Assembly (NCBI GenBank): GCA_963798195.1
Contig: CAWCSF010000010.1
Span: forward strand, 1,550,001-1,614,000
Source: CAVSRC01 sp963798195
GTDB taxonomy: Bacteria; Pseudomonadota; Alphaproteobacteria; Rhizobiales; Kaistiaceae
Length of the DNA: 64,000 nt
Direction of reading: 5' to 3'
Part shown: piece after piece, positions 38,590-48,474 of the stretch
Position numbering within the stretch: position 1 is the stretch's first letter
Layout of the letters: the number at the start of each line of letters is the position of its first letter
Made by a program: the position numbers and the translations under genes
Notes under the pieces: model-generated
The model's input: the letters and a program-made list of their open reading frames with translations, nothing else
The model's database searches: none
Told to the model about the DNA's origin: nothing

Positions 38590-39765
38590 ATGACCCAGGC
38601 CGATCAGCTGCGACTCTGTATTCTGACACCGGCGCACTCGGCAGCCTCGATGGGCGGCGCCGAGTATCAAATCGACTGCCTGCTTGAAGCGCTGGTCCCG
38701 ACCGGACGGTACGACGTGACCTACGCCGCGGCCGTTGTACCGTCCGAGTCGCTCGACCGGGGCTACCGGGTGGTTCGAATCGGTCGGAACAATGCCATGC
38801 CCCGTTTCGGCCTGACCGTCCATGCGCAGCCCCTGCTGCGGGCCCTTCAACAAATACGGCCTGATGTCATCTACCAGCGGGTTGCATGCGGCTATACAGG
38901 CCTCGGCGCCTATTACGCACGACGCCACGGAGCGCGGCTCATCTGGCACGTCGCGCACGATCAGGATGTCACGCCGGAACTGCTGGACCCGGGCCGCAAC
39001 TTTGTTCGCAATTTCCTGGAAAAGCGCAGCATCGAATATGGCCTTCGTCATGCGCACCAGATCGTTACGCAGACCGAACAGCAGGCGACCCTATTGCAAC
39101 AGCATTACGGCCGCACTGCTGATGCCGTGATCCCCAACTTTCACCCGGAACCCACTGAGGTGGTCGATAAGTCCGGACCGATATCGGTCGTGTGGGTGGC
39201 AAATTTCAAACCTTGGAAGCAACCTGAAGTATTCGTCCGGGTCGCCGCATCGCTGAGTAACCTCGCGGGCGTCCGCTTCTACATGGTCGGATCGCAGGCC
39301 ACTGGCAGCGGCGATCGCGCTTGGAACGACAGATTGATGGCCGCGATCCGCCGAACTCCAAATCTCACCTATCTGGGCAGCCAGAGTCAGGCGGAGGTAA
39401 ACCGACTATTGGCGCGGTCACATATCTTCGTGAATACGAGCCTCTACGAGGGCTTTCCCAACACGTTCATCCAGGCATGGCAGCGACGGGTCCCTGTCGT
39501 GAGCCTGCACGTCAACCCGGATCGGGTTCTCGACCATGAGGGCATCGGGATACAAGTGTCCGGTGAGGATGGTCTCAAAGAGGCCCTGCGCACGCTGGCA
39601 ATTGACGATACGCGAAGGAACGCCATGGCGGAGCGCGCCCGGATCTACGCCGCGAACCACCACTCGTACCGGAATGCGGAACGGCTGGCGCAGATAATTG
39701 ACGCCGGCCTGCCGCAGCAAACCGACCATGGCGTGATCAATCGTAGCACCACCGAAGAAGCGTAG
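38590..39765 (+). CDS. GT4 family glycosyltransferase
   Basis: The 391-residue GT-B enzyme opens LRLCILTPAHSAASMGGAEY, with the Gly-rich acceptor loop. It continues with HVAHDQDVTPELL, then the C-domain ISVVWVANFKPWKQPEVFV and the donor-binding block NTSLYEGFPNTFIQAWQRRV (EX7E-like). It is intact and lies 25 bases after the flippase gene, probably in one transcript. It should add a sugar to the polysaccharide repeat unit. Confidence 0.88.
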   Translation: MTQADQLRLCILTPAHSAASMGGAEYQIDCLLEALVPTGRYDVTYAAAVVPSESLDRGYRVVRIGRNNAMPRFGLTVHAQPLLRALQQIRPDVIYQRVACGYTGLGAYYARRHGARLIWHVAHDQDVTPELLDPGRNFVRNFLEKRSIEYGLRHAHQIVTQTEQQATLLQQHYGRTADAVIPNFHPEPTEVVDKSGPISVVWVANFKPWKQPEVFVRVAASLSNLAGVRFYMVGSQATGSGDRAWNDRLMAAIRRTPNLTYLGSQSQAEVNRLLARSHIFVNTSLYEGFPNTFIQAWQRRVPVVSLHVNPDRVLDHEGIGIQVSGEDGLKEALRTLAIDDTRRNAMAERARIYAANHHSYRNAERLAQIIDAGLPQQTDHGVINRSTTEEA

Positions 39766-39775
39766 ATCCGCACAT

Positions 39776-41232
39776 TCAGCGTTCCATGTAGCCGGCGCGC
39801 ACTAGCGGACGATTCACTGAGTGTTGCGGGTGCCAGCGGGTCACCGCGTGCCCATTCGGCCGTCCTACCGCAAGCGCTTGTCCGGAACGCGCCCAGACGA
39901 GAGCAAATAGCGTGACTATCAGCAATTGCTCAGCGGGCGAAACCAGCATATCGCGGTTGTAGATGAGGAACGGGAAGAATAACGCGATGATCGCTGTGAC
40001 GGTTCTCATCTGCAAGGCGCCGACTTCTGTCGTCGCCCGCCGGGCTAGCTTCGCCGCCTGAAGGTACGCCGCGATCATGGTCGCGATGTAAAAAAACGTT
40101 CCGACAACGCCACCGTCCCAAAGCAGTTGCGATAGCGCCGTCGACGCTACATCGAGCGGCGCGAACAGAAGCCCAATCACACCATTCGCCACCGCGCTGT
40201 CGAGACGCGTTGAGCCCATGCCATATCCGAAGAGGCGGTGGACCACATCGATATCGTGGTTCCACCACACCACGAGCGAGGCCCCGCGACTGACTTCGCC
40301 GGTTACGAAATTCAGGCTGTTGGGATCAAAGAAATAACCGATCGATTCCTGGACCTTGTCCAGAAACGCAGAATTCCCCGACGACGCCTCAGACCAGAAC
40401 AGAGCCTCGTACGCTTGACCGAGCAGAACCAGAAAAACCGCAACAAATATCAGGCCTGCGCCCGCCTTGAACCAATTTATCCTCACACCCAGTCTCTGCT
40501 GAATCACAAGTCCGAGCGGAAGCAGAACGAAGGCGGCCTTCACCTCACCAAGCATGATGTTTGCAGCGCAAACCGTGCAGATTGCGCCAAACGCAATTCG
40601 GCCAAGCCGCGCGGTCTGCCGCATCTCGATAGCCACCAGGATCGCGACAATCGAAAACAAAAGGAGCGTCGGATTCTGGCCGCTGCCATATGGATCGCCG
40701 CCGAATGTACCGACGATGGCATCTGCGTTGAAGCGACCTGAAAGCCGACTCGAAAAAAGAAATTGTGAGATCACAAAGGGGAACTGAAGAACGCCAAGCG
40801 CCAAGGCACCGCGTTCGAGCCACCCAACGAACCGGGGTAGATCCGACCTCATCACCGGAAGCAAGAAAAGGATGGACAACCACAGCGGCCCATAGACTTT
40901 CAGGCCGACAAGAATCTGGCCGGAGGCGCGCCGCTCCCAATCGTGCTGACGATCAGCTCGAATAGGTAGAGCGACAGCAAGCCGACGAACAAGGGCGCTG
41001 CGTGGGTTTCGAGACGGAAGCGGCTCTTCATCAGGTAGACGAAGAGAATGAACAGCGCGGCGACATAGGGAATCCAAGTCGCAGACTTGAGTCCTGCGTA
41101 GTAAGTCAGCGGGCCGACCACCACAAACGTCACAATGAACAGGCCCGTCACGAGAAGGCGCAGCGGCAACGCACCGATCAGCAACAGAGCCAGAAGCGCC
41201 ACTGGCGCAAGTCCAACCGCAACTAGTTCCAT
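39776..41232 (-). pseudogene. O-antigen/exopolysaccharide polymerase-like membrane protein, one frameshift
   Basis: The N-terminal frame (start ATG 41232) carries four helices, ending near FELIVSTIGSGAPPAR. After a break near 40918-40925 the main frame continues ILVGLKVYGPLWLSILFLLP and holds eight or more further helices. A large periplasmic loop has YGSGQNPTLLLF and later WWNHDIDVVHRLFGYGMGST. This layout is that of Wzy-type polymerases. A second polymerase-like gene (27403-28775) lies in the same island, so one may be a ligase and the other the polymerase. It is convergent with the glycosyltransferase gene, ten bases away. Confidence 0.72.
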
Positions 41233-41278
41233 CGGCGTATCACCGAGCCCTGCGTACCATCACACGGCATGTGAACCG

Positions 41279-42334
41279 TCATGCTGCATCAACTCGTCGA
41301 AATCTATTGGCGAGCGCCGTCGGCACGCCCGACAGCAACACCTCCAGCAATCGCGCGTTTTGAAAGTCGCCGCTCACCGGAATACGCGGCAGCGCTGTGA
41401 GGTGATTGCAATGCTCCGCAAACAACACCCCTCGGCGAAGCGTAACCGCTGTCTGATAGCCCGCCGCGGTGGCGAGCGAGAACTCGCGTTGCCCGGCTGC
41501 GCCGGGGTCGCCGATTGGGTAAGCTAAGTGGCGCGGCCTGACCCCCAGCTTCTCGCCTATGCGATCCCGCGAGTTGCTCAGCTCAGCCTGCACGTCGAAC
41601 GACGCGAGCTTGGCGAGAAAGGGATGGCTGACGGTGTGAGAGCCGATCGTGGCAAGCGGATCCTTGGTCAGCGTCGCTAGCTCGCGCCAGTTCATGCAAA
41701 GTTTCCGACACTGTTCAGCCCCGTCAATACCGTAACGCTGCGCCAGATGATCCACCACCGAGCGCAGGGCTTCTTCGTGTTCAAGCGAACCCAACCAATC
41801 GCGGATCGCCCGATAGGTCGTGAGCTTTGCCTGAGCCGTCGAGCAATCGAACTCCATGGGAACATCGAGCGTTATTTCCAACGTCGTGTTTGCGGATATC
41901 GCCGCCTCCAAAACCTCCCACCAGAGAAACGCTGACCCATCGGCAAATGCAGACGCAATGTAGATCGTGTAGGGCGTGTGATTGCGTCTGAGGATCGGGA
42001 CCGCATGTTCCAGGACATCGCGATAACCGTCGTCAAACGTCAGTACTGCGAACCTCCGTTCGATCGCTGTGCTGGTGAGCCGACGTACCGCTTCGTCCAG
42101 AGAGACGATATCGAGGTCCGAGCGCCGGAGTCGCTCGATCGCGGATTCAAGAAATTGCGGAGATACCGCCAGCGCACGATTGGGCTGGAAAGCCTCGTCG
42201 GAGTCCGGCCGGACCCGATGGAACGCAAGAATGGCACCCACACCGCCCACGAGGGGGCGGACAGCGCGATGAGCGCCCGTCACATAGAGCGTCGAAAGCG
42301 CCGCCCGTATCGCTTTGTGTTTCAGAGATACCAA
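41279..42334 (-). CDS. Polysaccharide deacetylase family protein (NodB-type, CE4)
   Basis: The product is about 351 residues from TTG 42334 (MVSLKHKAIRAALSTLYV). The frame extends upstream, but GAGGG sits eight bases before this TTG. The NodB/CE4 motifs are clear: FAVLTFDDGYRDV (motif 1, metal and catalytic Asp), GSHTVSHPFL (motif 2, two metal His) and LAYPIGDPG (motif 3). It should remove acetyl groups from the polysaccharide or an intermediate. An inserted helical segment of about 100 residues lies between motifs 1 and 2, longer than in NodB. No signal peptide is obvious. Confidence 0.87.
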   Translation of the reverse strand: MVSLKHKAIRAALSTLYVTGAHRAVRPLVGGVGAILAFHRVRPDSDEAFQPNRALAVSPQFLESAIERLRRSDLDIVSLDEAVRRLTSTAIERRFAVLTFDDGYRDVLEHAVPILRRNHTPYTIYIASAFADGSAFLWWEVLEAAISANTTLEITLDVPMEFDCSTAQAKLTTYRAIRDWLGSLEHEEALRSVVDHLAQRYGIDGAEQCRKLCMNWRELATLTKDPLATIGSHTVSHPFLAKLASFDVQAELSNSRDRIGEKLGVRPRHLAYPIGDPGAAGQREFSLATAAGYQTAVTLRRGVLFAEHCNHLTALPRIPVSGDFQNARLLEVLLSGVPTALANRFRRVDAA

Positions 42335-42600
42335 CGCACACACCCTCGCTCCGGCTCCGGGCGGCGGCCCTTGCTCGCGCGCGCACAATACAGCTTGCCC
42401 TCAATGAACCGAAAAACAGCGTGAAATTAAGGTAAAAATCGCGCGCTCTGGTCGTTCATCATTAATGACACATTTTTGTTAGTAGCGTTTGCCGCCGAAC
42501 AGTTTGTGTTAAATTCTCTTTAACGGTTGGTTTCTCGCCTCGAAGCGTCAATTCGAAGCCGCCGGAGGCTGTACATGCGTCTGTAAGTTGAGGTTGCGTA

Positions 42601-45600
42601 ATGACCGCCGCTACTCCTAGCAACCCGAAGCGCGCTCTTCGCCTGTTGCGAACGATCTTCCTTGCTGGCGTCGCATCGCCGATGCTAGTCGCCAATCCCT
42701 CATCACTAACGCTCGGCACACCGTCTGCGATGGCCGCGCCCGCAGCCGCCAGCGTGACAGGCGCGTCAACGTATCTTGACGAAATCTACGCGCATGCACG
42801 CCAATTCCTGGACGGAACGCCCCGTGACCCGGCTCGCGCCGCCAAGCTGCTGACCGATGCGGCCGCGGTTGGCGACGGACGATCGATGGTTGCCCTTGGA
42901 CTCCTCTATATGCGCGGCGATGGTGTCGATCTCGATCCCGCACGGGCACGGGATCTACTCACGCAGTCGCTAAGCACTCCGGCCGCTCGCGAGGGCTGGG
43001 CCGGACTGGCGGCGTTGTATGCCCCTGATGGTCCCGGCTCCGATAGTGCCAAGCAAAGGGACGCCCTGGACCATGCCGCCGAACTAGGCGACGAGGCTTC
43101 AATGGTCGGCCTCGCAAAAATGCTTACCGCCGGACTGGGCGGTCCTAGCGATCCAGATCGCGCAAAGTCCCTCCTCGCCAAAGTCATTTCCGCCGACGGC
43201 ACCGAGAAGGCGAATGCCCTCGGCGCTCTGGCCGATCTTTTCGCCGATGCCAACTCCGCCACGCGCGATCCGGTACAGGCGGCGGAGATCTATCGCCAGG
43301 CGATCGCGCTTGGTCACGTCCCCTCGATGATCAGCCTTGCGCGCCTGACCAAGGACGGCGACGGCGTCCCTGCGAGTTTCGACGAGGCAAAGACGCTACT
43401 CGAGCAAGCAGTCACGACAGCACCAAGCGATAGCGCCGGCGCCTGGCGCGATCTCGGCGACTTGTACGTCGAGAGCACGACCGACGATCGCAATCCATCG
43501 AAAGCTGTGGATGCGTATCAACATGCAGCGGATCTTGGCGATACCCTATCGCTGATAAAAATCGCTCAGATCGTCAGCGCCGACAATGGCGTGCCACTTG
43601 ATTTCGATCGCGCCGTGGCCGCCCTGGAAAAGGCGGCCGACGGCGGGGCGACGGACGCCTTGGTCCGCCTCGGTGACCTCTACCGGAATGCAAAGCCTCC
43701 ACATCAAGATGTTGCAATGGCGGTGTCCGCGTATCAGCGGGCGGCCGACGCTGGCAGCCAAACGGCCCTGGTAAACCTCGCACAAATACTCAGCACGGGC
43801 GTTGGTGTGCCGGCCGATCCAGTGCGCGCTGAGGATGCGTTGAAGAAGGCGGTTTTGCTCGACGGCAGCAACACCGCCACGGCCTGGGCAATGCTGGCGC
43901 GCCTCTACCTCGAGACTGCCCCCCCCGGACGTGATGTGGGGAAGGCCGCAAACGCTTACGCCAACGCCGCCGAACTCGGCGACGCGTGGTCCGCGATCAC
44001 GCTTGCAAAGATGCTCTCCAATGGAGAAGTCCAGCCCGCGGACTATGCAAAAGCGAAAGAACTCCTTGAGCGCGCGGTTGCTCTCGGCGGCGAAAGCACC
44101 GGCGCAGCATGGGCGAGCCTGGGGACGTTATACAGCGATCCCGGCCTTCCGTTGCACAACGTTTCGGAAGCGGAGAGCGCCTTTCAGCATGCAATAGACA
44201 ATGGAGACACCTGGTCCGCCGTGAGCCTTGCAAGATTGCTTACGGCGACTAATCCATCCGTGACGGATTTCGAGCGCGCACGGACGGTGTTGCAGTCGGC
44301 CATCGGGGCAGGGGGAGACGTAGCTCAAGCCGCCTGGAGCCTGCTTGCTCAGCTCTATCTGCAGGACGACCAGCCGTGGCACGACGCCAACCTTGCGGTC
44401 GAGGCCTACCAAAACGCATCGGAGCTTGGAAGTTCGGACGCGATGGTTGGGCTGGCACGCCTGCTGATGCAGGGCACGGTCGTACCGGCAGACATAGACG
44501 GTGCGCGCAAATTGCTGGAGCAAGCTGTTGCCACCGGCGGGCCGGCCACGTCCAGCGCCTGGGCGCTACTTGGCGATCTCTACAAGAATCCCAACTCGCC
44601 TTTCACCGACCCGGCCAAAGCTGTCGACGCCTATCAGCACGCCGTCGACAATGGCGACAAATGGTCCGCGATCTCACTGGCTGGACTGGTCAGCAAGGGC
44701 GAAGGCGTGCCGGCAGACTTTGACCGCGCGCGAGCACTGCTCGAGAGCGTAACGGCCGATACCGGAGAACTAGGCTCCGCCGCCTGGACCAATCTCGGCC
44801 AGTTGTACGCCAATCGCGAGAGCTCACATCTGGATTTGGCCAAAGCAGCCGCGGCGTTCGAAAAGGCGTCCGAACTGGGTGAGCCTTGGGCCATGATCTC
44901 GTTGGCGTCCCTCTACACATCCGGCGAAGGTGTGCCGACCAGCTATGCGAAAGCGGCCGAACTCTTGCAGAAGGCAACGTCGGTCGGCCAGCAGGAAAGC
45001 GCAGCCAGTGCTTGGGAGATGCTCGGCGATCTCTACCGCAACCCAAGTGCGCCGCAGATCGACCTGACCAAGGCGGCGGATGCCTACCAAAACGCTGCCG
45101 ACAAGAACAGCCAGCGTGCAATGGTCGAACTCGCAAAAATGGTGGTGGCGGGCTCTGGAGTTCCGGTCGATCGCACGCGTGCAAAGTCGCTGTTGCTGAA
45201 GGCCACGACGTTACCGGGCGGCAGCATCGGCGAGGCTTGGGCCATTCTCGGCGACCTGGAGCGCAACGCCGACGAAAGTCAGCCCAATTTGGCCCAGGCG
45301 CTGGTCTACTACGAAAATGCCGCTGAAGCCGGAAATGGCCCTGCCAATCTCGCGGTGGCCGAAATAAAGGGCTCCGAAGCGAGCCCCGCAGAATGGGCCA
45401 GCGTTGCGGACCATCTGCGCGCTGCTTCTGCTGCTCTCGGCCCCGACCCCGTCCAAAAGGTCATGTTCAACTTCAAGCCAACGCTGCTGTATGCGGTGGT
45501 CCAGGAGATGCTGGCCGATGTGGGCTTCAATCCAGGTGGAGTCGATGGCCTCTATGGTCGCCAGACAGCACGGTCGGCAGAGGCCTTCTGTCACGCGAAC

Positions 45601-45696
45601 AACATCGCGGATTGCGTCAACGGGAACGGTATCGTCAGCCTCGATTTCCTGCGCGGCTTGCTGACGGCGCCGAGCCCGGGGCAACCCACCGGCTAG
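42601..45696 (+). CDS. Giant Sel1-repeat protein with C-terminal peptidoglycan-binding domain
   Basis: The 1031-residue protein has a basic N-terminus and a hydrophobic stretch (about 12-45, FLAGVASPMLVANPSSLTLG) ending in Ala-rich AMAAPAAAS, fitting a signal peptide. From about residue 60 to 930 it is built of eleven modules of about 72 residues plus a partial one. Each module has a Sel1 helix pair of the type AVDAYQHAADLGD with GEGVPADFDRARALLE, then a linker WALLGDLYKNPNSP. The last 90 residues are a PG_binding_1 domain (LLYAVVQEMLADVGFNPGGVD, then YGRQTARSAEAFC). Sel1 proteins such as AlgK scaffold polysaccharide export complexes in the periplasm; by analogy this one may tie the secretion machine to the cell wall. 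It starts a plus-strand group. Confidence 0.88.
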   Translation: MTAATPSNPKRALRLLRTIFLAGVASPMLVANPSSLTLGTPSAMAAPAAASVTGASTYLDEIYAHARQFLDGTPRDPARAAKLLTDAAAVGDGRSMVALGLLYMRGDGVDLDPARARDLLTQSLSTPAAREGWAGLAALYAPDGPGSDSAKQRDALDHAAELGDEASMVGLAKMLTAGLGGPSDPDRAKSLLAKVISADGTEKANALGALADLFADANSATRDPVQAAEIYRQAIALGHVPSMISLARLTKDGDGVPASFDEAKTLLEQAVTTAPSDSAGAWRDLGDLYVESTTDDRNPSKAVDAYQHAADLGDTLSLIKIAQIVSADNGVPLDFDRAVAALEKAADGGATDALVRLGDLYRNAKPPHQDVAMAVSAYQRAADAGSQTALVNLAQILSTGVGVPADPVRAEDALKKAVLLDGSNTATAWAMLARLYLETAPPGRDVGKAANAYANAAELGDAWSAITLAKMLSNGEVQPADYAKAKELLERAVALGGESTGAAWASLGTLYSDPGLPLHNVSEAESAFQHAIDNGDTWSAVSLARLLTATNPSVTDFERARTVLQSAIGAGGDVAQAAWSLLAQLYLQDDQPWHDANLAVEAYQNASELGSSDAMVGLARLLMQGTVVPADIDGARKLLEQAVATGGPATSSAWALLGDLYKNPNSPFTDPAKAVDAYQHAVDNGDKWSAISLAGLVSKGEGVPADFDRARALLESVTADTGELGSAAWTNLGQLYANRESSHLDLAKAAAAFEKASELGEPWAMISLASLYTSGEGVPTSYAKAAELLQKATSVGQQESAASAWEMLGDLYRNPSAPQIDLTKAADAYQNAADKNSQRAMVELAKMVVAGSGVPVDRTRAKSLLLKATTLPGGSIGEAWAILGDLERNADESQPNLAQALVYYENAAEAGNGPANLAVAEIKGSEASPAEWASVADHLRAASAALGPDPVQKVMFNFKPTLLYAVVQEMLADVGFNPGGVDGLYGRQTARSAEAFCHANNIADCVNGNGIVSLDFLRGLLTAPSPGQPTG

Positions 45697-45796
45697 AGGT
45701 GGCTGCTCTCGTGGTCGATGCCGGATCCTTCTCGGCGACGTTCAGTGCGATTGCCCGCAAAAGGCGCGAACGGCCGGTCTCAAGCAGCACACGCCC

Positions 45797-46393
45797 ATGA
45801 ACGTCGTCCGGCTGCACAAAAGCGAAACGTCTGCCCTCACCTCCCGGCCGTTGGGCGCGACGGAGTACGTAAAGAGCGACCTCTACCGTATCGCCGGTTC
45901 GTGCAACATGAAGTCGTTCGTGTGGAACATCCTCACGAACCGCGGCTTTATCTACATGTTCTGGTTCCGGCTTGCTTCGCGAAGTCGGGGTCTTATCTGG
46001 CCGCTTGCCGTATGGATGCACAGACATCTGTCGCTGAAATACGGAATCCAAATTCCGCGACGGACACAAATCGGCTTTGGCCTTTACATTGGCCACCACA
46101 TGGGCGTTGTGATCCACCCTTCAGCGCGGATCGGCAACAACTGCAACGTCAGCCAGTTCACCACGATCGGCTCCAATCACGGTATGGCAGCGGAGATTGG
46201 GGACGAGGTCTATCTCGGTCCTTCGGTTTGCGTCGTTGAAGACGTCTCGATCGGGAGAGGCGCTTGCATTGGCGCCGGCGCCGTCGTTGTGAAAGACATC
46301 CCGCCGTACACCACCGCGGTCGGTGTCCCGGCGAGCGTTGTGAACCATCAGCCTCCCGCTCATATCCAAAACCCGTGGACCGTCCGCGCCTAG
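45797..46393 (+). CDS. Serine acetyltransferase-like hexapeptide-repeat acetyltransferase
   Basis: The 198-residue protein has a helical N-terminal part (TEYVKSDLYRIAGS) and a left-handed beta-helix with the active-site His in GFGLYIGHHMGVVIHPSARIG. The later repeats are GDEVYLGPSVCVVEDVSIG and GAGAVVVKDIPPYTTAVGVP. It resembles CysE-type transferases but is shorter than housekeeping CysE and sits in the polysaccharide island. O-acetylation of the polysaccharide or of a sugar precursor is therefore more likely than cysteine synthesis. It is 100 bases downstream of the Sel1 gene. Confidence 0.82.
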   Translation: MNVVRLHKSETSALTSRPLGATEYVKSDLYRIAGSCNMKSFVWNILTNRGFIYMFWFRLASRSRGLIWPLAVWMHRHLSLKYGIQIPRRTQIGFGLYIGHHMGVVIHPSARIGNNCNVSQFTTIGSNHGMAAEIGDEVYLGPSVCVVEDVSIGRGACIGAGAVVVKDIPPYTTAVGVPASVVNHQPPAHIQNPWTVRA

Positions 46394-46558
46394 GCGCAAC
46401 GCTCGGCTTGCCAGACATAACAGCCGCCGATTTCGTTCAAAGTTGAGAGACTGTGTTGGGGCGCGCCTAACCCTGTCTCTTTGGATATGGCGAGCATTCA
46501 GCATCGCGTAACATCTGCAACGGATTCTCTCTCCAAAAGTGAAGGGAGAAAATCTTCG

Positions 46559-47167
46559 ATGAAGCGAAACGCATCGACGATCGCCGCAGCCATCGCATTG
46601 TCGTTCTTCAGCGCCTTGCCATCGCAAGCCAACCTACCGAACCCGACAATGCCTTCGACTGGCGTGCGCTATTGGCCCACAATTCTTTTTCAGGCGAAGG
46701 CCGGCGTGCCGCTCGGCTACTACGAACTTTGCATGAAGGGAAACCCCGTCTGTCGACTGAGCGCCGGCCGGCTTGCCAAGACGAAAAGCGGCGCGGTGAT
46801 CCTGACGGATGCAGTGCGTTTGAAAATTGAATCCATCAACACGGCGGTGAATACGGGAATGCGCTTCGTGAATGATGGAGCGAAGGACGTGTGGTCTGTA
46901 GGCGGCGGCCGCGGTGACTGCGAAGATTTCGCCCTTACGAAGAAGAGTAGGCTTCTCGCGGCCGGATTGCCGTCCAGCTCGCTTGTGATTGCGCTCGGCA
47001 AGACCAACTCGGGCGTCGATCATGCGGTGCTCATCATTCGCACTGACCGGGGAGATCTGGTGCTCGATAGCCGGTCGGCGCGAGTGTTAGCCTGGAGCGC
47101 TACCCTCTATCGCTGGCACTCGGTGCAATCACCGAACGACGCTTGGACCTGGCATCGGCTCGGTTGA
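46559..47167 (+). CDS. C93 (BTLCP, LapG-type) transglutaminase-like cysteine peptidase
   Basis: The 202-residue protein starts MKRNASTIAAAIALSFFSAL at 46559, after GGGAG. The signal peptide cleaves near SQA-NL, and almost all the rest is the peptidase domain. It has GYYELCMKGNPVCR, the catalytic Cys in GRGDCEDFALTKK, the His in VDHAVLIIRTD and the Asp in LVLDSRSA. The final WHSVQSPNDAWTWHRL is like that of the paralog ending at 26842. It is the most compact of the three C93 proteins here and nearest in size to LapG. It should act in the periplasm on a surface protein not encoded in the window. Confidence 0.88.
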   Translation: MKRNASTIAAAIALSFFSALPSQANLPNPTMPSTGVRYWPTILFQAKAGVPLGYYELCMKGNPVCRLSAGRLAKTKSGAVILTDAVRLKIESINTAVNTGMRFVNDGAKDVWSVGGGRGDCEDFALTKKSRLLAAGLPSSSLVIALGKTNSGVDHAVLIIRTDRGDLVLDSRSARVLAWSATLYRWHSVQSPNDAWTWHRLG

Positions 47168-47189
47168 TACGCAAATACCGCGGTCGCCC

Positions 47190-48002
47190 TCAGCTGCCGG
47201 TACCGCAATGCAGCTCTTGCAGCAACGTCCACAAAATAATCCTGATGTCGAGCAGTACTGAAAACCTTCGAATGTACTCGAGATCACACACAATGCGTCC
47301 GCGGGCAGCCACGCGTTGCTTGGTCGAACCGCGATAGCCACGCGCTTGTGCAAGTCCGGTGATACCGGGCTTCACGACATGGCGAAGGTGATACGCGGGG
47401 ATCAACTCCTCATAGTCCATGCCCCCCGCTTGCATGCCGACAGCGTGCGGGCGCGGGCCAACCAGTGACATGTTGCCGATCAGTACGTTCCACAATTGCG
47501 GGAGTTCATCGACGTTCGTCCGGCGGAGGATGCGACCAAGCGGCGTCACCCGCGGATCATTTGCGACCGTCTGCGTACGGCCGGTAGGATCGCCCCGGTC
47601 GTCGTAGAACGTTCGAAACTTGTAGATCTTGAAGAGCGTTTGTCCCGCCCATAGCGGGTCTGCGTAAAGAGAACCGCCCCAGGCGACTGCAGCCGAATTC
47701 CGATCGCGACGAACAGCAGGAGCGGTCCCAGCAGCAGCATACCGAATGCCGCTCCGACAACATCGATTACGCGCTTCAGGACGAATTGCCACTTCCGACC
47801 GCTCAATCGACGCCTTCAGCAGAGCTTCGACCTGCAAAACCTCAATATCATTTGCTGCGGGGACGGGCCCCGTATTCCGGCAACGAACGAGGTCACGAAG
47901 GGTACGACCGGTATCCGCTCGCCTTGCAAACGCTGGAACGCCTGACGGTGCGAAACCGGGACTGCCCAAATCGGCGTAGCCGACGTTCCCCAATTCTATC
48001 AA
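47190..48002 (-). pseudogene. Bacterial sugar transferase (priming enzyme), two or more frameshifts
   Basis: The sugar transferase family sequence is split over frames. The N-terminal helix part is KWQFVLKRVIDVVGAAFGML, with SPGAVLFTQTRYGRDK. Downstream come TLFKIYKFRTFYDDRGDPT, DELPQLWNVLIGNMSLVGPR and KPGITGLAQARGYRG. Breaks lie near 47640 and 47795-47810. The upstream stretch from TTG 48002 may be a variable N-domain. This family loads the first sugar phosphate on undecaprenyl phosphate and so starts repeat-unit synthesis. The motifs needed for activity are intact. It converges on the C93 peptidase gene 22 bases away. Confidence 0.82.
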
Positions 48003-48157
48003 GGGAACTCAAAACAAACCCCGAGAAAAAAGCCGCAATAAGAACTTAACCGAACATTAACCTGTTGAAAAGCCGAACTACACTTTGAGCGAGGTTCCGG
48101 CATCACTTTATCTTGTGTTATGCTAAACGCGCTACGCATGCGGGGCCACGCACAGTG

Positions 48158-48451
48158 ATGGCATCAACGGCAGTGCTGGTTTTGCTCGCGTTTGCTTGCG
48201 GCGCAGCTCTCGGCTTCCGCGGAACCGTCAAGGCTGTTTTCCTTGGCTGCGGCCTTATCCTTCTGATCGCATCCAGCTTCTTTGCTTTGGGATTCCTGTC
48301 GACAATACAGGCGCTTGGCGGCGCGGCATTGACGTGTGTTGCGCTTCAGTCCGGGTATGCAATTCACCTGTTGATGAGAGCAGCGTTCTTGGCCAGACGT
48401 GACATCGCTTCCGGGCACTCGCCGACAACGCCGAGTTCGCTCAGACGATAG
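48158..48451 (+). CDS. Small membrane protein of the exopolysaccharide locus
   Basis: The product is about 97 residues from ATG 48158, with three hydrophobic helices (about 2-18, 22-46 and 48-72) and a basic, Ser/Thr-rich cytoplasmic tail. The size and topology recall ExoX/PsiA-type repressors of exopolysaccharide production, but the conserved motif of that family is not clear. It is divergent from the sugar transferase gene, the enzyme such repressors act on. Confidence 0.55.
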   Translation: MASTAVLVLLAFACGAALGFRGTVKAVFLGCGLILLIASSFFALGFLSTIQALGGAALTCVALQSGYAIHLLMRAAFLARRDIASGHSPTTPSSLRR

Positions 48452-48474
48452 TAGGCCGCAATACGGCGATCGAA

